DNA of 64,000 bases from Paenibacillus piri (lineage in GTDB: Bacteria; Bacillota; Bacilli; Paenibacillales; NBRC-103111): assembly GCF_004354045.1 (NCBI RefSeq), contig NZ_SMRT01000004.1, positions 1 to 64,000 on the forward strand, given 5' to 3'. The notes beneath the pieces are model-generated. The model saw only the letters and a list, made by a program, of their open reading frames with translations, searched no databases and was not told the origin of the DNA. Every line of letters begins with the position of its first letter. The first letter of the stretch is position 1. Positions 8,502-16,201 of this stretch are shown here, one piece after another. The position numbers were made by a program, and so were the translations under genes.

Positions 8502-9263
8502 ATGGCTGAAGCCCGATATCATCGAGGAAACTACGGCATCGACGCTCCAAAAGTTGTCCGCAACCTGGCGCTCCTCGGAATTGGCTTTCTGATTATCGGC
8601 ATTGCGGCGTTTTTTGTTTTTCCGGAAAGATTGCACTGGCTTGGCGCGACAATCGGCACTGTTCTGCTGATCTCGTTCCTGGTCGTAATCGTCGAATCGC
8701 TGTATATGATATGGAGCAGTAAAATTGGGAAATACCGTATGCGGGAGAAATTGCTCGACCTCGTTCAGCTTCGCGGGGACGAGTTGCTGCTTGACGTCGG
8801 TTGCGGCAGAGGCTTGGTCTTGACCGCGGCGGCACGCAGATTGCCGATGGGGAAAGCGTACGGCATCGACATCTGGAACAAACAGGACCAATCGGGCAAC
8901 GACCCGGAAGCGACCAAGGAGAACGCCCGGCTGGAAGGGGTAGCCGAACGCGTTGAAGTGGTGAACGGCGACATGCGAGCCATTCCGTTTCCCGACGCCC
9001 ATTTCGACGTGCTCGTTTCCTGTTTGGCTGTCCATAATATTTACAATCGTGAGGAGCGGCGTAAAGCATTAAGCGAAATGATGCGGGTATTGAAACCGGG
9101 AGGCCGGGTGGCGATCCTCGACTTCCAACATTCGCGGGAATACGCGGATGCTCTCTTTGAGCTCGGAACGTTCGATGTCCGAATATCCGGTCCATATTGG
9201 ACGATGTTTCCTCCAGTGCGGATCGTTACCGGAAGCAAAAGGACGAAGCAAACATCACTGTGA
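8502..9263 (+). CDS. Membrane-anchored class I SAM-dependent methyltransferase
   Basis: A 253-residue protein with two N-terminal membrane helices (residues about 18-65) followed by a Rossmann methyltransferase domain. The SAM-binding motif I is LLDVGCGRGLVL (about residue 95), motif II includes YGIDIW, and the later MRVLKPGGRVAILDF is the usual post-motif strand. Methyl acceptor unknown. I chose the ATG at 8502 because GGGAGG sits eight bases upstream; an upstream ATG at 8436 would add 22 residues without a good site. It is a single-gene unit. A 351-bp MITE begins 49 bases after its stop. Confidence 0.85.
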   Translation: MAEARYHRGNYGIDAPKVVRNLALLGIGFLIIGIAAFFVFPERLHWLGATIGTVLLISFLVVIVESLYMIWSSKIGKYRMREKLLDLVQLRGDELLLDVGCGRGLVLTAAARRLPMGKAYGIDIWNKQDQSGNDPEATKENARLEGVAERVEVVNGDMRAIPFPDAHFDVLVSCLAVHNIYNREERRKALSEMMRVLKPGGRVAILDFQHSREYADALFELGTFDVRISGPYWTMFPPVRIVTGSKRTKQTSL

Positions 9264-9312
9264 GGAAAAGGAAATTTAATAGCTGTAGCGAATAATAATT
9301 TTTGAGAGGCAA

Positions 9313-9663
9313 CTATATAAGTTGAACTAATGGTTTCGTTTCATTGGAAAGGATTTATTCCAAAGCAACGATTGAGAAAGGATGATAGGAAAAACTGCCA
9401 TTGTACATCTTTTCTTCTGCTCATCAATTCGCGTGATTAAATTCCTGAGAAACTGCATGTTTTCTCCGCTTCCGCTTCTGATCGATCCATAATCCGTGAG
9501 AACACCTGCATATTTGCAGGAATTCCTTATGAACAAGTCATTTCGATAAAAAAAGCCTGCATTATTGTAGGAATTTCGTTTTACTGGAGCAAAATCATCT
9601 GCTGGATTATGTATGTTCTATTGCTTTACACGCACGTGGGTTTCTTTGGTTCAACTTATATAG
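9313..9663. mobile_element. MITE 1 (351 bp)
   Basis: The ends are 18-base terminal inverted repeats with one mismatch: CTATATAAGTTGAACTAA on the left, and the reverse complement of CTATATAAGTTGAACCAA on the right. The interior has no credible gene and contains near-repeats around TGCAGGAATT and TGTAGGAATTTC. The same terminal core, TATAAGTTGAACCAA, closes a second element at 15025-15220, so both were probably moved by the same absent transposase. A TA-type target is plausible given the flanks but cannot be proven here. Confidence 0.75.
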
Positions 9664-9696
9664 AGGGTTAAATAATTAACGGAGGGAAGGTTATTT

Positions 9697-9810
9697 ATGC
9701 TCGAAACAATTATGTTCAATAAAATCCCTGCAGAAGCCATTCAAAAGCCATTGTCTTGGTACAAGAATACATTCGGTATAACATTCAGGTTCTCACGGGT
9801 TACACCATGA
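9697..9810 (+). pseudogene. VOC/glyoxalase N-terminal fragment
   Basis: A 37-residue frame with an excellent ribosome site (GGAGGGAAGG) before its ATG. The sequence resembles the first strand-helix of vicinal-oxygen-chelate proteins (IPAEAIQKPLSWYKNTFGIT). It stops at TGA 9808-9810, which overlaps the ATG of the next gene as ATGA. Most likely a deletion removed the rest of the VOC gene. The frame may still act as a leader that delivers ribosomes to the next gene by translational coupling. Confidence 0.6.
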
Positions 9811-10217
9811 AAGATATGAATTATTACGGTACTTTTATTGAAGTTGCCGAAGACTGCCCTGTCAGAGTGGCTGAGCTCCCAAAAGCAAAAGGTGACGCTA
9901 AGACCATACCTCTTTTGGAGTACGAGATGATTGCGAATCATCCCTACCAATACACGCAGGAAGATGTGCTATTTGGCGTATTTGCTCAGCGCAACAAAAT
10001 AATGGAGGCGCAAAGGCAAGCCGCGCGTGAGAAGTTTTTCTCCAAAGGGCAGCCCTGTCTTCGTGCCTCGTCTTTGTGCAAGCGTTACGGTTGGGGTATT
10101 CATCATGATGCGCAGGGCAAAGTGGCGCTCTATGCAGTCGAATCAGATGAATATAAAAAATTCATGAACGACGCCAGTATAAAGCATTTAAAGGCGATGC
10201 GCTCAAGTCGCGCGTAG
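9807..10217 (+). CDS. DUF6157 family protein
   Basis: A 136-residue soluble protein that I recognise as the DUF6157 family: TFIEVAEDCPVRVAELPKAK at the start, then EYEMIANHPYQYTQEDVLFG, a conserved FFSKGQPCLRASSLCKRYGW block and the acidic AVESDEYKKF tail. The molecular role of the family is not known to me. I chose the ATG at 9807, matching the family start just before NYYGTFIEVAEDCP. It overlaps the stop of the truncated VOC frame (ATGA), so translation is probably coupled to that remnant. The first visible feature after its stop is the IS605-like end. Confidence 0.85.
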   Translation: MKDMNYYGTFIEVAEDCPVRVAELPKAKGDAKTIPLLEYEMIANHPYQYTQEDVLFGVFAQRNKIMEAQRQAAREKFFSKGQPCLRASSLCKRYGWGIHHDAQGKVALYAVESDEYKKFMNDASIKHLKAMRSSRA

Positions 10218-10239
10218 TTTATCCGATTACGACTTTATC

Positions 10240-10330
10240 GGGCTAAGACCCCCGCCTCTAAGGTGGGCCTTGAATCAGGTGGGGTAGAGTCCCCATCTGA
10301 TTCCCCGATGTTCAGCAAAGCTGAACGAGT
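10240..10330 (+). mobile_element. IS605/IS1341-like right end, possible omega-RNA remnant
   Basis: Three hairpins in a row: CCCGCCT/AGGTGGG (10251-10267); a 13-base stem GAATCAGGTGGGG / CCCCATCTGATTC (10272-10303) with one wobble pair; and GTTCAGC-AAA-GCTGAAC (10310-10326). The sequence around CTAAGACCCCCGCCTCTAAGG is the kind found downstream of tnpB genes, at the right end of IS605/IS1341 elements and in the 3' part of their omega RNA. No tnpA or tnpB is nearby. The third hairpin shares the TTCAGC-N3-GCTGAA core of the dispersed repeats in this window. Confidence 0.5.
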
Positions 10331-10366
10331 TGAATACGGGTATAATTCCCTATTTCCTTGTGACGT

Positions 10367-11488
10367 TCAAACCACCTTCTTTACGCCGGGAATCCGCCGA
10401 ATGAGTGATGCTGCCGTATAAGAAAGCATGACTGCGGCGCAACCGACCAATACGAATTTCACGATCGGACTCCAGGCCAGAAAACGAAGCGCAAAGGCTG
10501 TATAGGTCACAAAAAACGCATGAATGATATAAACGAGAAACGCATTGGCGGCCAGCCATCCGGTTAACCTGTTTGCCGGTCCGTTCCAGCGCTCGCGAAA
10601 CCACACCAACAGTGCGTAGGAAATCCCCAACCCCATCAACGGATCGATTATGGAATAAAAAGCCGCTTGCCAATGCATTCCTCCCATGAACAATGAAATA
10701 TCGCCCTCCATTGCTCCTCCAAGCGCCATCCCCGCAATCATCAGGACGATCAGTATAATGGCCGTCCATTTCCATTTCCGGGCCGCGTCTGCGGTGAGCT
10801 GCTGCAGCCAGTTCCCGCGATAGGCAGCAATGCCCGCCATGAATAAGCCAATGTAGGCCGGAAAATAGGCCAATTGCAGATTCAACACTTCGGTTCCGAC
10901 AGGATATACCAAGCGCACAATAAAATTCGCCGCGGTAACGGTCACAACATAACATGCTACCAGATGCGGCGTTAAGGCCAGAGGTTCGCTGCGGAGTTTG
11001 CCATTGATCAGCAGACGAAAACCGGCATATCCGGTGAAGAACAGCAGCAGTGCGACCAAGTACCACAACGGTCCGATTGCAAATTCGATTATACCCCGAA
11101 GCGGATGAAGGATAACCTCCTCTTTTATGAATTTCCCCAGCGAACCTTTATAGCCCGTGGCTACATACCGCAGAAGCGGAGCGATCACCAGCATAAAAAA
11201 CAACAGCGGAATACCGAACCGAAACAGGCGCGCCTTAAGGAAACGGCTAACCCCTTGGCGATCGTAGGAAGCAGGCGTCACAAAACCGGAAATGAAAAAG
11301 AACAAACCCATAAAAAACGATTGGTTGACAGCCGTAAAGATCGTCAGCAGCGTGTTAACCGCAATATTGTCCTGATGCTCGTAATAAGACCAGCTTCCCG
11401 ACCCGCCATAAATGATCGCCGTATGGTGAAGCACAACCAGCGCCGTCATGAATACTTTTAACCGATCCAGATAGATCAACCGCTTCAT
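10367..11488 (-). CDS. Acyltransferase 3 family membrane protein
   Basis: A 373-residue polytopic membrane protein with about ten helices. It has the acyltransferase-3 (OafA/YrhL-like) N-terminal signature: IYLDRLKVFMTALVVLHHT with the family histidine (HH) in the first helix, then FFMGLFFFISGFVTPASYDR. Members transfer acyl groups (acetyl, succinyl) to extracellular or membrane sugars and lipids; the acceptor here is unknown. The start has AAAGGGGATGCAAA upstream. It stands alone, divergent from the response regulator at 11684. Confidence 0.85.
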   Translation of the reverse strand: MKRLIYLDRLKVFMTALVVLHHTAIIYGGSGSWSYYEHQDNIAVNTLLTIFTAVNQSFFMGLFFFISGFVTPASYDRQGVSRFLKARLFRFGIPLLFFMLVIAPLLRYVATGYKGSLGKFIKEEVILHPLRGIIEFAIGPLWYLVALLLFFTGYAGFRLLINGKLRSEPLALTPHLVACYVVTVTAANFIVRLVYPVGTEVLNLQLAYFPAYIGLFMAGIAAYRGNWLQQLTADAARKWKWTAIILIVLMIAGMALGGAMEGDISLFMGGMHWQAAFYSIIDPLMGLGISYALLVWFRERWNGPANRLTGWLAANAFLVYIIHAFFVTYTAFALRFLAWSPIVKFVLVGCAAVMLSYTAASLIRRIPGVKKVV

Positions 11489-11683
11489 TTTGCATCCCCT
11501 TTTCGATCGTCATGCGTCTATCGTAACATGGCGATTGCAGGAAGCTCACCGAAAGAACGAGGAAAAACCGCGCAAAACTTTTCTTCGGTACCGAAGGATG
11601 TTTTTTCGGTCTCTCCGGGAACAGTTGCGGTGTCTCAAAACGACCGGTATGGTATAATAAAGTAATTCTCAAGGGAGTGTCAT

Positions 11684-12349
11684 GTGGGGGAATCCGTTGT
11701 GAAACATATATTATTGGTAGACGATCACCGGACGTTTTTGGCAGGAACCGCCATCATTCTCGAAAAAAACGGCTTCCATGTGACGACCGCGTCAAGCGGA
11801 ACGCAAGCGCTTGGGTGGATGGATCAATCCTCTTTCGATCTGTACGTGTATGATCTGAAACTGCCGGGGATGAATGGCTTCGAATTAACGGAAGCTACCT
11901 TGCAGCGCGACCCGGACGCGACGATCGTCATATTGACCGGCGAGGACATCTCGGAGCATTACGACCGGCTGATCGAGCTGGGGGTAACCGGCATCGTAGA
12001 GAAATCTCTCGGCGAACATGAATTCATCGTCAGTCTTCAATTGGCCCTACAGCAACTAACCGTTATTCCCGTTCATCTCGCCAGACAGTTGAGAAGCAAA
12101 GAAGGCCGCTACTTCGACCCGTACTTGGAAGCCAAGGGCGCGAACCGGACATTATCGGATAAAGAAGTCGCCGTCTTGAAGCTGATCGCTCAGGGATATA
12201 AAAATAAAGAGATTGCAGACCGGCTTTTCATGAGTCAGCGCAATGTCGAATATGTGATCTCCCATCTGTTCGAGAAACTGGGTGCGGCCTCCCGCCAGGA
12301 AGCGGTCATGAAGGGGATCGAATTGAAGTGGCTGAACCTGGATGCATAG
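11684..12349 (+). CDS. NarL/LuxR-family response regulator
   Basis: A 221-residue two-component regulator. The receiver domain (residues about 7-125) has the acidic pair DD13-14, the phosphoacceptor Asp57 in YVYDLKLPGMNG, and the usual Thr/Lys region (ILTGED; IVEKSLG). The C-terminal LuxR-type helix-turn-helix begins LSDKEVAVLKLIAQGYKNKE and ends with SHLFEKLGAASRQEAV. GTG at 11684 has AAGGGAG upstream; GTG at 11699 is an alternative that starts at VKHILLVDD. It is convergent with the histidine kinase at 12406-14373, 56 bases away, and is its most likely partner. Confidence 0.93.
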   Translation: MGESVVKHILLVDDHRTFLAGTAIILEKNGFHVTTASSGTQALGWMDQSSFDLYVYDLKLPGMNGFELTEATLQRDPDATIVILTGEDISEHYDRLIELGVTGIVEKSLGEHEFIVSLQLALQQLTVIPVHLARQLRSKEGRYFDPYLEAKGANRTLSDKEVAVLKLIAQGYKNKEIADRLFMSQRNVEYVISHLFEKLGAASRQEAVMKGIELKWLNLDA

Positions 12350-12405
12350 TTCGTTAGCGTGTATGCTGAATGCTGCCGGATTGCAGCCAAACCGGCCGTT
12401 ACAGC

Positions 12406-14373
12406 TCACGGTTCAACGCAATAGACCGGTACGGAACATCGGACCATGACCCCACGACCGGGCTCCGACTGTACCGACAGTTCCCCTCCGATCATACGGA
12501 TTCGCTCCGCCATGCCTCTTAATCCGAAACGATTCGTGGACGCGAAATCGATATCGGGCTCCATGCCTTTTCCGTCATCCGAATATCGGATATGCAAAAC
12601 TCCTTCCTGCTGCCCGACCTCCAATGTCACCCGGCTAGCTTCCGAATGCTTCATCGCGTTATTGATGAGTTCCTGTACGACTCTATAGATCGCCGTTGTT
12701 TGCTCGTCACTGAGAGATGCAGTTATCGGCAGAGCATGGAAATCCAACTGAAAATCGGCCCGCAGGCGAGTCTGCTCCATCAGCTTGGAAACTGCGTGCA
12801 GCACGCCTTGATCGGATAAAAAAGACGGCATCAGCTCGCGGCATGTTTCCCGGATCATGAACTCGGCGTTATCCAAACCGAGCCTTATCTGTTCCTTGTC
12901 ATCCTGCGACCATTGTCCGGCCGGCGTTCGATCCAATATTCGGCGGATATGGAGCAATTCCTGCAGCGCTTCGTCATGAAGATCGGAAGCCAGCCGTTTC
13001 CTTTCTTTTTCTGCCATCTGCATAAACAGCTTGGACAGCCAGGGTGCCCGTTCCGCCTGCCTTTGCTCCATTTCCTTTAATCGGCCCTCAAGCAATTGAA
13101 AGTATTCATAAAAGATCGATACATATTTAGACATGAGCAATAAAGCGAATTTTTCTCGTTCTTCAACTAAGATCGGACCGCCATCCGCTGAATACACCGC
13201 CAAAAAAAGCCTCGTCTCATCCGTACCTCCCGCCGACCCCAATACCATGGAGGGAGTAATAATCGCCTCTCCGGAGGAAACCCGATTCCGTTTTGAACGA
13301 AGCGTCTCGCCAATGTCCTCCTCAAGGGAGACAGGTCCGTCGGCTCCTTCAAAACCGACAAAACCTTTTGCTTCGTCGTACTTCACCAATGCAAAGGTAT
13401 GCGGCTGGAAATATCGTTGTCCTTCGCGGATGATGCATTTCTCCCAATCGGCGACCCGGTAGGTCCGCAGCAGCACGGACAGCAATTGATCTAAACGCTG
13501 CCGGGTATCCACTTCCTGTTCCAGGGCGGCGTTCTTCGCCCGAATTTCTTCGGAAACGGACCTATTGTCTTTAATCGTCTGGACGAACCGGCGGAAAAAC
13601 AATGTTCCAAACACAGCCAACAGCGCCAGCAGCGCCCACGGGAATGTGTCCTCCAGACATTGCTCCCAATACACCATACGATAACCGAGACTGTGCCCCT
13701 CGATTTCCTCCAGCAAATCTTTCACCGGATCAGGCAGCAGAACGATCGAAAACAAGACGAACCCGGCCGCAATCCGTCCGAGTTCCGGTTGATCTTTTTT
13801 CCGGCGTAATAAAGATAAAAATTGCGTTAAGCAGAGCGCCATGTTTATGAAAACGTAACCCAGGAACAGCAGGTTTAGGACGACGAGCATGGAAACGTCA
13901 ACTGCCAACAGCAAGGCTGCAAAAACTGTTGTCCAAAGCACTCCGCCCGCCCACAGGAACATACGGGTGATCGGTCTATTTGCGGTTTCCAGCAGATAAG
14001 CGATAAAGGAGAAGGCCAGAAAAGCGATACCGTACTTGATAACCAACGAGCCGTAAGGAATTTCCGGAAAAGGGCCGAATAACAACACTTTGTCCTCCCA
14101 ATCCCAAAACAGCTGCAGCGATGTCAAAAACGAGATCACGCCAAGATCAAGATAACCGCGCTCCCGGGGGAGAACGGCAAACATCGCCCAGAAGACGACC
14201 GCTATGAATATAAACAACAAAATGAATACGGCATCGTCCAAATGGGAGCGAAAACGGTTGAACGTATCCGACACGCCGTCAAGCGGCTTCATCAGTGTAT
14301 AGTTAATCAAACCGTTCATCCCGAAGAGGATGAGCGCTGCCACTGCTACCTTTGCCATAGTTTTCATTGTCAT
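12406..14373 (-). CDS. Membrane sensor histidine kinase, HisKA_3 (ComP-like layout)
   Basis: A 655-residue kinase. The first 270 residues hold about eight membrane helices; a coiled region and a GAF-like segment follow. The dimerisation/phosphoacceptor helix has KERKRLASDLHDEALQELLH with the probable phosphorylated His at about 466. The ATPase domain has the N-box VVQELINNAMKHSE and the G-box DDGKGM, then GLRGMAERIRMIGG. This is the NarX/ComP/DesK class that pairs with LuxR-type regulators, matching the neighbour at 11684. The frame is open further upstream, but I placed the start at 14373: an upstream start would overlap the DUF6933 gene, while MTMKTMAKV begins just before the first membrane helix. 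Confidence 0.9.
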   Translation of the reverse strand: MTMKTMAKVAVAALILFGMNGLINYTLMKPLDGVSDTFNRFRSHLDDAVFILLFIFIAVVFWAMFAVLPRERGYLDLGVISFLTSLQLFWDWEDKVLLFGPFPEIPYGSLVIKYGIAFLAFSFIAYLLETANRPITRMFLWAGGVLWTTVFAALLLAVDVSMLVVLNLLFLGYVFINMALCLTQFLSLLRRKKDQPELGRIAAGFVLFSIVLLPDPVKDLLEEIEGHSLGYRMVYWEQCLEDTFPWALLALLAVFGTLFFRRFVQTIKDNRSVSEEIRAKNAALEQEVDTRQRLDQLLSVLLRTYRVADWEKCIIREGQRYFQPHTFALVKYDEAKGFVGFEGADGPVSLEEDIGETLRSKRNRVSSGEAIITPSMVLGSAGGTDETRLFLAVYSADGGPILVEEREKFALLLMSKYVSIFYEYFQLLEGRLKEMEQRQAERAPWLSKLFMQMAEKERKRLASDLHDEALQELLHIRRILDRTPAGQWSQDDKEQIRLGLDNAEFMIRETCRELMPSFLSDQGVLHAVSKLMEQTRLRADFQLDFHALPITASLSDEQTTAIYRVVQELINNAMKHSEASRVTLEVGQQEGVLHIRYSDDGKGMEPDIDFASTNRFGLRGMAERIRMIGGELSVQSEPGRGVMVRCSVPVYCVEP

Positions 14374-14398
14374 ATAAATGTTCTCATTTCTCCTGGTC

Positions 14399-14887
14399 TC
14401 AAAACTGTTTAACAAGTTGTTTCCTGAACACGTCAATCGGCTGGGCATAATCAATCGGTTTATATATAAAAGTGTTGTTCCATTTATTTCTATCATTCAT
14501 GTTGGCAAATTCCTTATGTATCTCTTTTGATACTAGTACAATTTCGTTCATCGTACTTATCACGCTTCGATTATTTGTAGATGTTATGATCATTTCTTTA
14601 CCATTATTTAAGTAGGACTCTATCAGCCGTTCATCAATTCCTTCACTCAATAAATAGTGCCGTAATTCCTTGAAAAATATATCATTTAAATTTTTGTATT
14701 GAGTGCTTCTAATACCCGTTACCATCAGACTTAATCGCGAAAGATCATTCATAAATACGATACACTTTCTTCTATTCAGCATGAAGATGTTAGTATGCCA
14801 ACTAAAAAACGGGTCAGAGATATCAATGCCGGTTGGATTTATTTTCAATTCTTTTAATAAGTTTTTTGTTGCCCGAATGACAATCAC
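14399..14887 (-). CDS. DUF6933 family protein
   Basis: A 162-residue soluble protein with the DUF6933 pattern: MIVIRATKNLLKELKINP at the N-terminus, then DPFFSWHTNIFMLNRRKCIV and FMNDLSRLSLMV. It starts with GTG after AAGGGG. Function unknown. It lies 25 bases upstream of the histidine kinase in the same direction and is probably co-transcribed, though nothing else ties it to signalling. Its base composition is more AT-rich than the kinase gene, which may mean separate acquisition. Confidence 0.75.
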   Translation of the reverse strand: MIVIRATKNLLKELKINPTGIDISDPFFSWHTNIFMLNRRKCIVFMNDLSRLSLMVTGIRSTQYKNLNDIFFKELRHYLLSEGIDERLIESYLNNGKEMIITSTNNRSVISTMNEIVLVSKEIHKEFANMNDRNKWNNTFIYKPIDYAQPIDVFRKQLVKQF

Positions 14888-15024
14888 AGTATAACCCCTT
14901 CTTTATTGATGATTTTATAATTGTTAATTATTCATTTGTTTGCTTTACAGTTCCAGGTATCCCATTCTTGCTATTGTCTTTATTATAATTCAGATTCGAC
15001 CCGAGTGTTAATAATTATTGTCTG

Positions 15025-15220
15025 TATAAGTTGAACCAATAAAGCGTGTCCATTGCATTCCAAAAGGGATGGCCTTGCAGCTTCAGGCATCTTGTTTTGA
15101 GTTTCCTTGATCTTATAGGCCTTCGGCTAGAAGAAACTCAAAGCCAAAACTCGCCTGCAAGACCATTCCCTTTTTCCATTTCATTTGGTTTATCTCGGAT
15201 GTTCTTTGGTTCAACTTATA
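15025..15220. mobile_element. MITE 2 (196 bp)
   Basis: It begins TATAAGTTGAACCAA and ends in its reverse complement. The interior also folds back on itself: GGGATGGCCTTGCAG on the left pairs with CTGCAAGACCATTCCC on the right, and TTTGAGTTTC pairs with GAAACTCAAA around a short centre. It has the same terminal core as MITE 1 (9313-9663) but a different interior. No coding capacity. The stretch 14888-15024 before it holds no gene that I can support. Confidence 0.75.
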
Positions 15221-15229
15221 TTATATAAG

Positions 15230-15313
15230 AAAACCTCTATCGAGGCCTTTCCACGATGAGCGACCGCGATTTAAGATAGAAAGCTTCAGCTCAGCTGAAA
15301 ACTTATACTTTCA
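15230..15313. repeat. Dispersed repeat copy D: conserved 45-mer plus hairpin
   Basis: Two modules. 15230-15274 is a 45-base sequence (AAAACCTCTATCGA... ending GACCGCGATTTAA) that recurs at 43172-43216 with three mismatches. 15279-15312 is a hairpin with outer arms GAAAG/CTTTC and inner arms TTCAGC/GCTGAA, matching the core of the repeats at 296, 18686 and 43064 in reverse orientation. It lies just past the 3' end of the DinB fragment. Confidence 0.75.
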
Positions 15314-15326
15314 TTATAAAAAAAGA

Positions 15327-15599
15327 TCAAATCCCTTTTTGTAAGATGCGGGACTTGACCTTATTTCTCATGTTATCGTTACTTTTCAATATGCCTAAAT
15401 ATTGTTTCCACGGCCCAACGTCCTCCCTGTATCTCTCGGCCATTACACGAACGATTTGAGCCGTATGCGTTAAATCATGTACAACCCACGTAGAAAGCAA
15501 TTCTCTAACCTTCACTGCACCAAATGCAGGGTGCACGCCCGTCAATTCAAGATGCGATTCCAGTTCAATAAGAACCTTAAGTTTGCTAATATTCTGCAT
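15327..15599 (-). pseudogene. DinB family protein, C-terminal fragment
   Basis: Ninety residues matching the second half of DinB-type four-helix proteins: [20 protein letters not shown], then [20 protein letters not shown] and PWKQYLGIL. The family's first two helices and their metal-binding His are missing. The 5' side meets a truncated AraC-type regulator on the opposite strand at about 15600, so this is a recombination scar. It is unlikely to be functional. Confidence 0.75.
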
Positions 15600-15604
15600 T
15601 ATGA

Positions 15605-16048
15605 GAGCTTCTGCGGGCGGAGCAGATCGATGCAGTGTTCTCTGTCTCCACTTTGGAGGAGCTGGGGGGCATAATCGGCGCGTACTTATTTCACTTATTG
15701 TCCGTGACCCGGGAATTAAGAAATTCAGGAAACAACGCCGTCGTCGAAAAAACGAAAGATTTCATTCACTCGCATTACAGCCGGAATATTACACTGGACA
15801 TGATCGCCAAGGAAGTTTTCGTTTCTTCTGTGTATTTGAGCTTCCTATTCAAGCAGGTGGAGTCGATCAATTTAACCGATTACTTGACCCACGTCCGTAT
15901 GGAGCAGGCCAAACGGCTCCTTCAAACCACTGCGCTTAAAACTTACGAAATCGCCGGCCAGGTCGGTTATCATGACGAGAAATATTTTAGCCGGATATTT
16001 AAGAAGAAATTCGGGCTCACACCTACGGAGTACCGGAATCAGTTTTAA
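15605..16048 (+). pseudogene. AraC/YesN-type regulator, C-terminal fragment
   Basis: The frame opens after a stop at 15602-15604 and encodes a helical segment ([20 protein letters not shown]) and a complete AraC-type double helix-turn-helix: ITLDMIAKEVFVSSVYLSFL and IAGQVGYHDEKYFSRIFKKK, ending GLTPTEYRNQF. YesN-like response regulators carry a receiver domain and linker of about 350 residues before this; here they are gone. A GTG at 15635 could start a 137-residue protein, so residual DNA binding is possible. Confidence 0.75.
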
Positions 16049-16057
16049 GGCATGGAA

Positions 16058-16100
16058 ACAGGGGCGATCCCAAGGTCTAAAACCTGGGGATCGCCCCTGT
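16058..16100. terminator. Strong hairpin between convergent genes
   Basis: A 14-base stem, ACAGGGGCGATCCC (16058-16071) / GGGATCGCCCCTGT (16087-16100), with a further AGG/CCT pair inside the loop. It sits between the AraC fragment and the SorC regulator, which converge. T-tracts are weak (TTT on the minus strand), so it may terminate poorly or act as an mRNA end-stabiliser. Confidence 0.55.
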
Positions 16101-16201
16101 TGCGTCATACGACATATTTTGACAAAATCATGGCCGCAGCTTTGAATACTGCTGTAGCTGCTTGTCCGGACTCAGCCTCAAGAACCGGCATTCCTTCCCT
16201 G

